Part shown: positions 1 through 8,582 of the stretch, in pieces
Numbering within the stretch: position 1 is the first letter of the stretch
How the letters are laid out: each line of letters opens with the position of its first letter
Assembly (NCBI RefSeq): GCF_007744075.1
Contig: NZ_CP036266.1
Location: 1,637,001 to 1,701,000 of the forward strand
Reading direction: 5' to 3'
Length of the DNA stretch: 64,000 nt
Origin: Gimesia chilikensis
GTDB taxonomy: Bacteria; Planctomycetota; Planctomycetia; Planctomycetales; Planctomycetaceae
The notes under the pieces: generated by a model
The model's input: the letters and a program-made list of their open reading frames with translations, nothing else
What the model was told of the DNA's origin: nothing
Databases searched by the model: none
Translations under genes and position numbers: made by a program

Positions 1-1
1 T

Positions 2-304
2 GCACGAAAATCTGTTTATGGGAATGATTTTCTGCCTGCATATCTGGGGGAACAAGAGGAGCCCAAGCTCAGGTGGAACTCTGCAGAATATTCTGAATTG
101 ATCTATCTCTGGCTATCTGAGAGGTCTCCTGCAGAAATTGGAGATCAATATGTGCGGGCTGGATTTGGCAGAGAAACTGTTCGTCTGACGGATGAAGAGT
201 ACGAACAACAAAAAATACAAGTTTCACAGTTGTTCAAAGAATTTCAGGATCTTTACAAAGGGGCCGTTGAGAATCAGGAAGCGATGATTGTGAAACTGTC
301 CTGA
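2..304 (+). CDS. C-terminal end of an unrecognised protein (5' end outside window)
   Basis: The reading frame is open from the first bases of the window to a TGA at 302-304. It gives about 100 residues, so the gene begins upstream of this window. A TTG at 98 could serve as a start, but the upstream in-frame sequence has the same protein-like composition (KSVYGNDFLPAYLGE), so I treat it as one continuous gene. The visible part is acidic and mostly helical in character, with no signal peptide, membrane segment or catalytic motif that I recognise. A REP-like repeat begins 7 bp after the stop. Function unknown. Confidence 0.55.
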   Translation, partial: ARKSVYGNDFLPAYLGEQEEPKLRWNSAEYSELIYLWLSERSPAEIGDQYVRAGFGRETVRLTDEEYEQQKIQVSQLFKEFQDLYKGAVENQEAMIVKLS

Positions 305-310
305 GTTGGG

Positions 311-352
311 GGGTGGCCCCGGATGTAATCCGGGGTTGTCGTAGACAACAGG
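311..352 (+). repeat. REP-like palindromic repeat, copy 1 (type A)
   Basis: The repeat starts GGGTGG and ends CAGGA. Between them are two small perfect hairpins: CCCCGGAT-GTA-ATCCGGGG, then GTTGTC-GTA-GACAAC. The same architecture recurs at 2580-2622. In reverse orientation a sequence variant (type B) occurs at 452-494, 2511-2554 and 2719-2760. Copy 1 and the next copy are inverted relative to each other, like a REPIN pair. Confidence 0.75.
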
Positions 353-451
353 AAACTGTCAGGAGGGGAAGCATCAATTCAGAGCAGAACTGGCGACTGT
401 GATGATCTGGTAGGAATCAGTTTCATTCTTTGAAAGATTTCACTGTCAGTT

Positions 452-494
452 TCCTGCTCGCTGCGCTCGGCTCGGATTGCATCCGAGCTCACCC
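452..494 (-). repeat. REP-like palindromic repeat, copy 2 (type B)
   Basis: Read on the minus strand it starts GGGTGAGCTCGGAT and ends AGCAGGA, lining up base for base in layout with the type A copy at 311-352. The hairpin GCTCGGAT-TGC-ATCCGAGC is perfect. The second stem of type A is replaced by an imperfect CGAGCGCAGCGAGC. The outer flanks of this copy and copy 1 also match in inverse (CAGGAAACTG near 349 and CAGTTTCCTG near 447), so the pair forms a larger inverted repeat of about 180 bp. Confidence 0.75.
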
Positions 495-515
495 GTTTTA
501 TGAGGGAGCTGTTTA

Positions 516-896
516 TTACTCTGCAGTGAGCAGTTCGTTGACGGTCTGTACGAGGTCTTCGATGTGGTAGGGTTTGGGGATGAAGCGGTCGACGCCGCGG
601 TCGAGGGCGAGTTCGCGGTATTTGGGTTCGCTGTTGCCGGTGACCATGACGATTTTGGGGGCCCGCTGCTTGTTGTTGATGATGCTGTCGAGGACAGCAA
701 ATCCGCTGCGGCGGGGCATGACCAGGTCGAGGAGGACCAGGTCGGGGGCGTCGCGTTCGATTTTCATCAGGCCTTCGTTGCCATCGTGGGCGGTGAGCAC
801 CTCATACCCTTCTGCTTCGATGGCCAGCTGTAAAGGCTCTGTAAGACCCTCGTCATCGTCGATGATGAGGACACGTTTTTGAGGAGAAGTGTTCAT
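516..896 (-). CDS. Stand-alone response-regulator receiver (REC) protein
   Basis: This 126-residue protein is a single CheY-like receiver domain with no output domain. The acidic pocket is D13-D15 (IIDDDEG), the phospho-acceptor is D57 (LVLLDLVMP), the switch residue is T86 (VMVTGNS) and the conserved lysine is K108 (PKPY). The family takes a phosphoryl group from a histidine kinase and acts through protein-protein contacts. No kinase is in the neighbourhood, so the partner is unknown. The gene stands alone, facing away from purA. A REP-like pair lies just beyond its stop and may act as an end-of-transcript structure. Confidence 0.9.
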   Translation of the reverse strand: MNTSPQKRVLIIDDDEGLTEPLQLAIEAEGYEVLTAHDGNEGLMKIERDAPDLVLLDLVMPRRSGFAVLDSIINNKQRAPKIVMVTGNSEPKYRELALDRGVDRFIPKPYHIEDLVQTVNELLTAE

Positions 897-1133
897 TAGC
901 CTGGCGTTTAAATCCTGGTGTGGCCCGCGCTGGGGAAGTGTGCAGAAAGTATTATATCACCCCCGCTGGCGAAAATCCAATTATTAAGATCCAACGGACG
1001 TGTGGCGCTCCCCAAACCGGTGCCGGTTCGATAAAATGGGCCGGTGCGCGCGTGGCGTGCGCCAGTTTCGGGATGGTCCGAGATCAATATGTCTTTATCT
1101 GTTTATTCTTAAATCACGCAATGGGATAGTTTT

Positions 1134-2420
1134 GTGTCAGCGACGTCGGTAATCGGGTTACAGTGGGGCGATGAAGCCAAGGGCAAAATTGTAGACTTAC
1201 TCTCCGAGCAGCACGAGATCGTGGTGCGTTACCTGGGGGGCAATAATGCAGGCCACACAGTCAAATTTGACGGCAAGACCTATAAACTCTCCCTGCTGCC
1301 GGCAGGGGTGCTGAATCCGAATGTCACCTCCGTCATTACCGGCGGGGTGGTGATCAATCCCAAGGCGTTTCTGCAGGAAGTCGCCTCTATCGTTGAACAG
1401 AACGGTCCGATTGATCCCAGCCGGCTGTTGATCAGTGACCGGGCCCACGTGATCTTCCCGTATCATATGCAGGAAGAGAGTATTTTCGAGAAGAGCCGCA
1501 AAGAGAACGCGATCGGCACGACCATGCGGGGTATCGGAACCTGCTATCGCGACAAAGCGAGTCGGACCCACGCCATTCGGATGGGCGATCTGATGCGTCC
1601 TGACTTTTTCCGGGCCCGTCTGGAAGAAATCGTGGCTTATAAAAGTAAGATTTTCCAGGCCCTCGATCCCGAAGCAGAACCGTTGAACGTCGATGCGATC
1701 TTTGAAGAGTATTGCGGTTACGCCGAGACTCTGAAACCGCATGTCGTTGATACCAGTGCTTATCTGTTGAAAGCGGTTGCCGAGCAGAAGAAGATTCTGT
1801 TCGAAGGGGCCCAGGGGAGCCTGCTGGATATTGACCATGGGACCTTTCCGTACGTGACTTCTTCCAACAGTTCCGGCTGCGGGATTCACAACGGCAGTGG
1901 CGTTTCCGAGCGTTACATCAGCAAGATGATCGGCGTGGTGAAAGCCTATACGACACGCGTGGGCGGTGGTCCGTTCGTGACGGAACTGCACGATGAGATC
2001 GGGCAGCGGATTCGCGACGTGGGAAATGAATACGGAACTGTCACCGGACGTCCGCGGCGGTGCGGGTGGTTTGACGCTGTCGCTACCCGTTACGGGGCGA
2101 ATATCAGTGGCGTCGACTGCATTGCCGTCATGCTGCTGGACGTACTGAGTGGTCTGGATGAGCTCAAGGTCTGCGAAGCTTACGACGTGAACGGCACGCA
2201 GGTCACCGACTTCCCGAGCCACATTCTGGATCTGGAGCAGGCCAAGCCCGTGTATCGCTCGATTCCCGGCTGGAAAGAAGATATCACCGGCATCCGCAAG
2301 ATGGAAGATCTGCCCGAGAATGCGATCGCGTACATCAAGGCGATCGAAGATATCATCGGTAAGCCGGTTGAGATTGTTTCTGTCGGACCCGACCGGGAAC
2401 AGACGATCCTGCTGAAGTAG
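1134..2420 (+). CDS. purA: Adenylosuccinate synthetase
   Basis: PurA joins IMP and aspartate using GTP to make adenylosuccinate, the first committed step from IMP to AMP, in the cytoplasm. The 428-residue length is normal for the family. The N-terminal loop with the catalytic Asp reads [12 protein letters not shown], where most enzymes have GDEGKGK, so one loop glycine is alanine here. Other family signatures are [42 protein letters not shown] and the Arg-rich [10 protein letters not shown]. The start is GTG; the nearby upstream ATG is out of frame. The gene is monocistronic, with a long 240-bp leader region upstream. Confidence 0.97.
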   Translation: MSATSVIGLQWGDEAKGKIVDLLSEQHEIVVRYLGGNNAGHTVKFDGKTYKLSLLPAGVLNPNVTSVITGGVVINPKAFLQEVASIVEQNGPIDPSRLLISDRAHVIFPYHMQEESIFEKSRKENAIGTTMRGIGTCYRDKASRTHAIRMGDLMRPDFFRARLEEIVAYKSKIFQALDPEAEPLNVDAIFEEYCGYAETLKPHVVDTSAYLLKAVAEQKKILFEGAQGSLLDIDHGTFPYVTSSNSSGCGIHNGSGVSERYISKMIGVVKAYTTRVGGGPFVTELHDEIGQRIRDVGNEYGTVTGRPRRCGWFDAVATRYGANISGVDCIAVMLLDVLSGLDELKVCEAYDVNGTQVTDFPSHILDLEQAKPVYRSIPGWKEDITGIRKMEDLPENAIAYIKAIEDIIGKPVEIVSVGPDREQTILLK

Positions 2421-2510
2421 GCGACTGGTTTGCGTTCTGTTGAGGAGGGCAACTCACTTTCTGTATGGGAAGTAGGAAGCATTGCCCTGAATTGCAGGCT
2501 TAAACTGGAC

Positions 2511-2554
2511 CTCCTGCTCGCTGCGCTCGACTCGGATTACATCCGAGCCCACCC
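2511..2554 (-). repeat. REP-like palindromic repeat, copy 3 (type B)
   Basis: On the plus strand it runs from CTCCTGCTCGCTGCGCTCG to ATCCGAGCCCACCC, with the stem ACTCGGAT/ATCCGAG. It is followed by GATGTGTTTCG and ATTAAACCTGG. This copy is intact and serves as the template for recognising the copy split by the insertion sequence at 2760/4164. Confidence 0.75.
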
Positions 2555-2579
2555 GATGTGTTTCGTATTAAACCTGGTT

Positions 2580-2622
2580 GGGTGGCCTCGAATGTAATTC
2601 GAGGTTGTCGGAGACAACAGGA
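2580..2622 (+). repeat. REP-like palindromic repeat, copy 4 (type A)
   Basis: It has the same layout as copy 1: GGGTGG, the stem CCTCGAAT-GTA-ATTCGAGG, then GTTGTC-GGA-GACAAC and CAGGAGG. Relative to copy 1 the first stem has C-to-T and G-to-A changes on both arms (compensatory), so the pairing, not the sequence, is what has been kept. Confidence 0.75.
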
Positions 2623-2718
2623 GGTTGCGGGGCACGCGTTCTATTGTGGTAAGGCGTGCCTCACGTTCTGAATGTTGAGGTGGGCGACTTTTCTCTGGAC
2701 TGTTTGCGTTCGCTGAGA

Positions 2719-2760
2719 CCTCTTGCTCGCTGCGCTCGGCTCGGATTGCATCCGAGCCCA
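2719..2760 (-). repeat. REP-like palindromic repeat, copy 5 (type B), interrupted by the IS110 element
   Basis: It runs from CCTCTTGCTCGCTGCGCTCGG to the stem GCTCGGAT-TGC-ATCCGAGC and then CCCA. Instead of continuing CCCGATGTG as copy 3 does, it breaks into unrelated sequence (TCTATGAAG). The missing continuation, CACCCGATGTGTTTCG, is found at 4164-4179 beyond the transposase gene. Confidence 0.75.
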
Positions 2761-3034
2761 TCTATGAAGAACATCTTGTCAAGTGATTTAATTCTTTGCG
2801 CATGGATTCCTTTCTGAGACACAATCAAGCGGTACGCTCAACCATCTATTCGGGATCGACCACTGTTGCAGGCCGTCGCCATTAAACATCCGTACGAAGA
2901 ACGCCCCATTCACCCTGACGAAGGTCGCAGACATTTCCCCGCCTTCATGGGCCCGGTCGGGGTCGTTCACACATTCCCGATTGATTTTGTCTCTGATGTT
3001 ATTAATTCAAATCTGTATTACTCGTCAGCCTGTT
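2761..3034 (-). ncRNA. Candidate bridge-RNA region of the IS110 element
   Basis: IS110-family elements encode a structured guide (bridge) RNA in one of their non-coding ends; in IS1111-type elements it lies downstream of the transposase. These 274 bp after the transposase stop are the larger non-coding end here. Short reading frames on both strands (2788-2970, 2866-3060) have no ribosome site or recognisable protein character. I have not worked out a fold or the target-pairing loops, so this is a location call only. Confidence 0.3.
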
Positions 3035-4066
3035 TCAGGCAGGCTGGTGTGTCGCTGTGAATGGTTCGCCTGATTTCATGATCGCGACCATCATTCCCAG
3101 CAGACGCCTGGCGATCGCCACGATGGCTTTTTTAGCCTTCAAGCGTTTTTTCAACCTCTCGTAGATCGTCTTCCAGCGCGGTACCCGATACACCAGTTGC
3201 CAGGCGGCCTCCACCAGCGCCCAGCGCAAATAACGGGAACCTGCCTTTTCGATGTGGAGTTCCTTCATCTTCCCGGCACTTTCCCGTTGTCCCGGTGCCA
3301 GGCCCGCGTAGGCAACTACCTGCTTCTGAGAGTCGAATCGATCGATGTCTGCAATCTCCGATAACACGACTTCAGTGATCACAAAACCAACGCCCGGGAT
3401 ACTCTGCAGCAGTTCCCGCTGATGCTGTTCACGAATCGGAGCCGTCCCGGCAAAGTCGACCAGTGCCTGGTTGGCTGACTTCAACTGTTGGAGAAAGAAA
3501 AGCCATTCTGAGGTCAGTTGATTCATGCAAATCCGATCAGCGGCCGACAGGGGATAGCTGCTGACATACTCTTGTCCCGCTTTTCTGAACAGGTCTGGTC
3601 GATCTGCATTGTAGTTGCTCATGATCCGTCGCATGCGATTCTTGACCGAAGTAATCCGGCGTTGAATGGAGCTCCGCTGACGTACCAGGCCGCGGTGATC
3701 GCGTTGCCGAGGGGTTGGGCGATACGAGGCTGGTACCATGTCTCTTGACAGAAACTCGGCCAGAACCTGGGCATCGAGACGATCGCTTTTCCGCGTGGAC
3801 TCAGCGATGACCCGCAATTTACCAGGGTGGGCGAGGATCACTTTATCAGCCAGGGGCTCGATGAGTTTGATCAGCCATTCGTAGCTGGCCGTCGCTTCCA
3901 CGACCGCGCGAAAGGGCCCCAGTTCCTGGATGACCTCCTTGAAGAAGGCCACGATAGCAGCTTCATTGGCGCACATCAGACGTTTCCGTTTCTCGATTTT
4001 ACGCGCTTCATTTACGACGCAGACTGTGATACTCTGTTTGTGAAGGTCGATGCCGGCATAAAACAT
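3035..4066 (-). CDS. IS110-family transposase (DEDD recombinase)
   Basis: This is a 343-residue recombinase. The N-terminal RuvC-like DEDD domain starts MFYAGIDLHK (D7), with E57 in VVEATASYEW and D95/D98 in RKSDRLDAQ. The C-terminal Transposase_20 domain has IPGVGFVITEVVLSEIADI followed by VAYAGLAP and the Ser-bearing RESAGK (S263). The start is the ATG at 4066 because it follows AAGGAAC at a good distance and matches the usual start of the family; an upstream ATG at 4105 would add 13 atypical residues. A hairpin CAGCCTG/CAGGCTG (3026-3046) straddles the stop codon. All catalytic residues are present, so the element may be active. Confidence 0.93.
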   Translation of the reverse strand: MFYAGIDLHKQSITVCVVNEARKIEKRKRLMCANEAAIVAFFKEVIQELGPFRAVVEATASYEWLIKLIEPLADKVILAHPGKLRVIAESTRKSDRLDAQVLAEFLSRDMVPASYRPTPRQRDHRGLVRQRSSIQRRITSVKNRMRRIMSNYNADRPDLFRKAGQEYVSSYPLSAADRICMNQLTSEWLFFLQQLKSANQALVDFAGTAPIREQHQRELLQSIPGVGFVITEVVLSEIADIDRFDSQKQVVAYAGLAPGQRESAGKMKELHIEKAGSRYLRWALVEAAWQLVYRVPRWKTIYERLKKRLKAKKAIVAIARRLLGMMVAIMKSGEPFTATHQPA

Positions 4067-4163
4067 GAGTGGTTCCTTTCTTTTGTGGAAACAAGGTTGT
4101 AACAAACTATGTTTACCACGCGTTAAAGAATACCACCACCGGCTCGGCCTTCTTACATAGTTT

Positions 4164-4191
4164 CACCCGATGTGTTTCGGATTAGATCTGG
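4164..4191 (+). repeat. Right-hand remainder of the REP-like repeat split by the IS
   Basis: CACCCGATGTGTTTCG is identical to 2550-2565. It is followed by GATTAGATCTGG, where the intact copy has TATTAAACCTGG. Similarity ends after about 28 bp. With 2719-2760 it rebuilds one uninterrupted repeat with a CA overlap. Confidence 0.75.
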
Positions 4192-4578
4192 TCTGTTCTG
4201 GTCGGGAACTGGTGCAGGTCCTTGATGTTTACCTTTCCTGGGTTGTGCCTGCGCGTATCATTCCTGTCCCTGTTTTGTTTGTACCGGTGGCCAGGTGGCG
4301 TTTCTCAATTCGGATGATATCTACCAAAGACGTTTCAACCGGGGCTAATTTTCTTTTCTGCTGTTGGAGTCCTGAAAACAAGAATAACAGCATACCCTCG
4401 GCCACGGTGGATACGTACATAGCTAACGCTGTCGACCTTATGATCACGTAGAAAACTATTAAATAGACGCTACCTGGCGTCTTGCCGCTCAGGGGGGAAT
4501 TATTTATGGAGGTCCATTGGGAGTTGTTTCGAGTCGAAGGTCGCCAGGCGGGCAGGCACGCGTGTTCTGCTCCTACAT
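4192..4578. other. Intergenic stretch without a supportable gene
   Basis: Reading frames exist on both strands (plus 4170-4451, minus 4229-4447), but neither has a ribosome site, a family motif or a convincing composition. The minus frame starts with GTG and ends in a low-complexity basic tail. I see no terminator or RNA gene here. Confidence 0.4.
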
Positions 4579-4742
4579 CCTGTTTTGATCATAGGTCTGA
4601 ATCCTGTTTTGATCATGGTCTGATTTTGTCGATCGGCACCGGGAGGTCAAGACAGAATTTTGTCCCGATGTGGCCGGATTTTGTCCTGGTCTGTCCGGGA
4701 TTTTGTCCACGTGTGACCTGGGTTTGTCCCGATTGGACCAGC
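4579..4742 (+). repeat. Short tandem array with a 22-bp period
   Basis: Two units starting CCTGTTTTGATCAT occupy 4579-4602 and 4603-4624. After about 30 bp, four consecutive 22-bp units follow at 4655-4676, 4677-4698, 4699-4720 and 4721-4742. Three of the four contain ATTTTGTCC and the last has GTTTGTCC; each is followed by a variable part often containing TGxCC. The units are divergent and directly abutting, without spacers. In translation the plus strand gives a Cys-Pro-Asp-Phe-Val-type periodic peptide, but 22 is not a multiple of 3, so it is unlikely to be a coding repeat. Confidence 0.6.
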
Positions 4743-4947
4743 TGGAAAGGGGAGAACATTGAGAACTGATGCGCGATTGACAGGTGGAAAGCGGGTGAAA
4801 ATCGACGGGAATTCAGGTGTTGTTACGTCAGTGGTGGGGGCTGTTCCGGTGCACGATCACCTGTCTCGCGCGCGAGCCAGAGGGGACCAGCATACGCAGC
4901 GGCGGGGGCGGATCAAGTTCAGTTTGTGCAGTGAAAAACGGGAAGCG

Positions 4948-5379
4948 TTATTCGACGACGACCCCTTTTTTCAGAATCAGATTGGCGTACAGGGCGGTTT
5001 CGCTGGTGGCGATGATGGCGTAGGCCTGGCGGGCGCGTTCGTAGAACTCGAAGCGTTCGATTTTTTCCAGCTCCGGAGCGCGGTCATCGTGCTGATAAAT
5101 CAGTTCGCGATAGGTCTGCCAGATGGGGGGCTCGGCTGCCTGATCGTCGACGGGGTTCATCAGGCCGGCGGGCTGATCGACGAACGTATCGAGGGGGAAG
5201 AACGGGAGCAGGGCGGAGAGGATTTCAGGGACGCCGTGACCATCGAGGCGGATGATACGCTGGGCGTGGGAGTCGGCGGGGAAGTTGCCGTCGGCGAGGA
5301 CGATGTCGTCGCCATGTCCCATTTTCATCAGAACGTACATCAGGTCGGGGGAGATGATGGGAGGAATTCCATTGAGCAT
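4948..5379 (-). CDS. fucU: RbsD/FucU-family sugar mutarotase (L-fucose mutarotase-like)
   Basis: The family interconverts alpha and beta anomers of free monosaccharides in the cytoplasm. The start LNGIPPIISPDLMYVLMKMGHGDDIVLADGNFPA is typical of FucU, including the catalytic-site His (MGHGD) and Asp (LADGNF). The C-terminal part keeps the ERARQAYAIIATSE block that holds the ring-binding Tyr. I prefer the ATG at 5379 (143 residues), which follows AGGGTGAACC, over a GTG three codons earlier at 5388. There are no fucose-pathway genes next to it, so the exact sugar is not fixed by context. FucU is a better fit than RbsD by length and by the N-terminal motif. Confidence 0.85.
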   Translation of the reverse strand: MLNGIPPIISPDLMYVLMKMGHGDDIVLADGNFPADSHAQRIIRLDGHGVPEILSALLPFFPLDTFVDQPAGLMNPVDDQAAEPPIWQTYRELIYQHDDRAPELEKIERFEFYERARQAYAIIATSETALYANLILKKGVVVE

Positions 5380-5638
5380 GCGGTTCACCCTGGCTGTGGT
5401 TATGTGACTGGTGTTGTGTGTGCTGGAACTGATTTTGACAACTCAAAAAGCAGAATCAAAGGGGCTCGTGAGAGTGATTACCATTATGCAGAAATTTTAC
5501 GTCGAAGGCGAGGATGGCTTGCTGGATATGCTGCTGTGATCCCGTTATGATGGCCTGAGTTCAAGCTGTGGGCTCGACAGAGTGAACACCGCTTTTTCTC
5601 ACCGGTAGCAAGTTTTCAGGAGAAAGTCTGAAAAATCA

Positions 5639-6826
<1,188 letters not shown>

Positions 6827-6938
6827 TACAGGCGGGCGACCTGTCTGTCAGGTCGCCGCTCGTGTGACGTGGTTGTTTTGCAAAAAGCGATCTTAGCCAT
6901 CTTTTAATAAAACACATTTCCCGCAAGGGTGACAGATT

Positions 6939-7817
6939 ATGAGTATTTTAGTTACTGAAAAGACACGCGTCATTTGCCAGGGGATCACCGGTAAATCCGG
7001 GCTGTTTCACAGCCAGCAGTGCCGGGAATATGGCACACCGATGCTGGGGGGCGTGACTCCCGGAAAAGGGGGAACCGAGGTTGATGGTTTCCCGGTATTC
7101 AATACCGTGGAAGAAGCAGTCGAGAAGACCGGTGCCAACACCAGCCTGATTTTCGTGCCACCTCCGTTCTGTGGCGAAGCGATCATGGAAGCCGCTGATG
7201 CGGGTATCGAACTGATCATCGCGATCACCGAAGGTGTTCCCGTCACCGATATGGTACGGGTGATGGAATACCTGAAAGACAAGCCGAGCCGCCTGATTGG
7301 TCCGAACTGCCCGGGTGTGATTACTCCCGGGATCGCCAAGATCGGCATTATGCCCGGTTACATTCATACGCCCGGTTCCGTTGGCCTGATCAGCAAGAGT
7401 GGTACGCTGACTTACGAAGCGGCCTGGCAGCTGGGGAATATTGGTCTGGGACAGAGCACCGCGATTGGTATTGGTGGTGACCCGATTATCGGGACGACCT
7501 TCATCGATCTCTTGGAGATGTTCCAGAATGATCCTGCGACCGAGTCGATCATGCTGATCGGTGAGATCGGGGGAACCGCTGAAATCGAAGCAGCGGAATA
7601 CATCAAAGAGCATGTGACCAAGCCGGTTGCCGGTTTCATCGCCGGTAAAACAGCGCCTCCCGGAAAACGGATGGGGCACGCTGGTGCGATTATCAGCGGT
7701 GGTAGCGGTACAGCGGATGAGAAGATTGCCGCTCTGGAAGCAGCCGGTGTTGTTGTGGCGGAAAGCCCGGCAGACATGGGTGCTGCGGTCAAGCGGGCGA
7801 TTGAGAAAGCCTCTTAA
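6939..7817 (+). CDS. sucD: Succinyl-CoA synthetase (ADP-forming), alpha subunit
   Basis: This is the CoA-binding and phosphohistidine subunit that partners SucC. The Rossmann-type CoA-binding domain is at the N terminus ([18 protein letters not shown]). The active-site phosphorylated histidine is H247 in [17 protein letters not shown] and [12 protein letters not shown] are further family signatures. It is 292 residues, the usual length. A 16-bp perfect hairpin lies 24 bp after the stop and separates it from ndk on the other strand. Confidence 0.97.
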   Translation: MSILVTEKTRVICQGITGKSGLFHSQQCREYGTPMLGGVTPGKGGTEVDGFPVFNTVEEAVEKTGANTSLIFVPPPFCGEAIMEAADAGIELIIAITEGVPVTDMVRVMEYLKDKPSRLIGPNCPGVITPGIAKIGIMPGYIHTPGSVGLISKSGTLTYEAAWQLGNIGLGQSTAIGIGGDPIIGTTFIDLLEMFQNDPATESIMLIGEIGGTAEIEAAEYIKEHVTKPVAGFIAGKTAPPGKRMGHAGAIISGGSGTADEKIAALEAAGVVVAESPADMGAAVKRAIEKAS

Positions 7818-7840
7818 TCGTCTTTACCAGACAGCCAAAA

Positions 7841-7878
7841 ACAACAGGGCCACCGGATTCAACCGGTGGCCCTGTTGT
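7841..7878 (-). terminator. Strong hairpin terminator shared by sucD and ndk
   Basis: ACAACAGGGCCACCGG and its perfect reverse complement form a 16-bp stem with a 6-nt loop. On the minus strand it is followed by TTTTT, so it is a good intrinsic terminator for ndk. On the plus strand the U-tract is poor, but the stem may still end sucCD transcripts. Confidence 0.85.
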
Positions 7879-7910
7879 CGTTATATCAACTTGAACGGAG
7901 TGGCGGGCGA

Positions 7911-8378
7911 CTATTTTTCGTCGTCAGCACAGACCCAGGCGCTCAGTGAGGATTCGTAATCGACCAGTTCTTCAGGTTTGAAGTAGATCGGAATTTCACG
8001 GGCGGCGGCTTCGGGGCCGTCGCTACCGTGGACGAGGTTCATTTGGCGACTGACGCCGAAGTCACCCCGGATGGTGCCTGGAGCGGATTCGCGACCGTTG
8101 GTGGATCCCATCATGGAGCGGACGACGGAAATGGCTTCCGGTCCTTCAGCGGCGATGGCGATAACCGGGCCGGAGGTGATGAATTCTTCGAGCAGCGGGT
8201 AGAACGGCTTTTCCACATGTTCTGCGTAATGTTCGGCGGAGAGTTCCTTAGTGACCTGCATGAGTTTGAGGCCGACAATTTTGAGGCCTTTATTTTCGAA
8301 GCGGGACAGGATGGTGCCGGCGAGCCGGCGCTGAACCGCATCGGGTTTAATCAGGATCAGGGTGCGTTCGAGAGCCAT
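7911..8378 (-). CDS. ndk: Nucleoside diphosphate kinase
   Basis: Ndk passes the gamma-phosphate of ATP to other NDPs through a phosphohistidine. The 155-residue chain starts with ALERTLILIKPDAV (K11). It has the active-site His H117 in RQMNLVHGSDG, the Arg pair of AEGPEAISVVRSMMG and the GTIRGDFG signature. It is slightly longer than many bacterial homologues because of the acidic tail (SLSAWVCADDEK). It stands alone between sucCD (convergent) and carA (same strand, about 200 bp upstream). Confidence 0.97.
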   Translation of the reverse strand: MALERTLILIKPDAVQRRLAGTILSRFENKGLKIVGLKLMQVTKELSAEHYAEHVEKPFYPLLEEFITSGPVIAIAAEGPEAISVVRSMMGSTNGRESAPGTIRGDFGVSRQMNLVHGSDGPEAAAREIPIYFKPEELVDYESSLSAWVCADDEK

Positions 8379-8582
8379 GTGGAGTTCTTTCTATCAAGTC
8401 GATGGTCTGTATGAAACGGAGGGATCGGAATTCCCTCGCTGTACTCACTGAATTTTGTATTGGGAAACTTAACTTATCGGCGGGGGATGCCCGGCGGGTA
8501 CGGAATTTCCACGCGTGCCGGTTGAATTGAAATGAAAAATGCGATTCATTTCAACCCTGATATAGAGGATAAAATGCGGCGA

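Larger units (their letters stand above)
2761..4163 (-). mobile_element. IS110-family insertion sequence (about 1.4 kb) inserted in a REP-like repeat
   Basis: The boundaries come from the host repeat. Copy 5 stops at CCGAGCCCA (2752-2760) and resumes at CACCCGATGTGTTTCG (4164-4179); joining them over a shared CA rebuilds the intact copy at 2511-2575. The element ends are a short imperfect inverted repeat: TCTATGAAGAA at 2761 and, on the opposite strand from 4161, CTATGTAAGAAGG. The transposase lies on the minus strand, with about 97 bp of non-coding sequence before its start and about 274 bp after its stop. The longer downstream non-coding part and the end repeats fit the IS1111-type branch better than the IS110 type proper. 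Small sub-terminal repeats AAACTATGT (4105-4113) and ACATAGTTT (4155-4163) lie at the upstream end. Confidence 0.8.

Noticed and set aside
2788..3060. Two small overlapping frames (minus 2788-2970, plus 2866-3060)
   Set aside because: They lie in the non-coding end of the IS110 element, lack ribosome sites and look like chance frames.
4229..4447. 72-codon minus-strand frame beyond the IS element
   Set aside because: GTG start without a ribosome site, no motif, and overlap with an equally weak plus-strand frame.
4579..4742. Possible CRISPR array
   Set aside because: Units abut without unique spacers, unit identity is poor and no cas genes are seen.
4759..5550. 263-codon plus-strand frame opposite fucU
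   Set aside because: The minus-strand frame is a textbook FucU. The plus frame shows no family feature.
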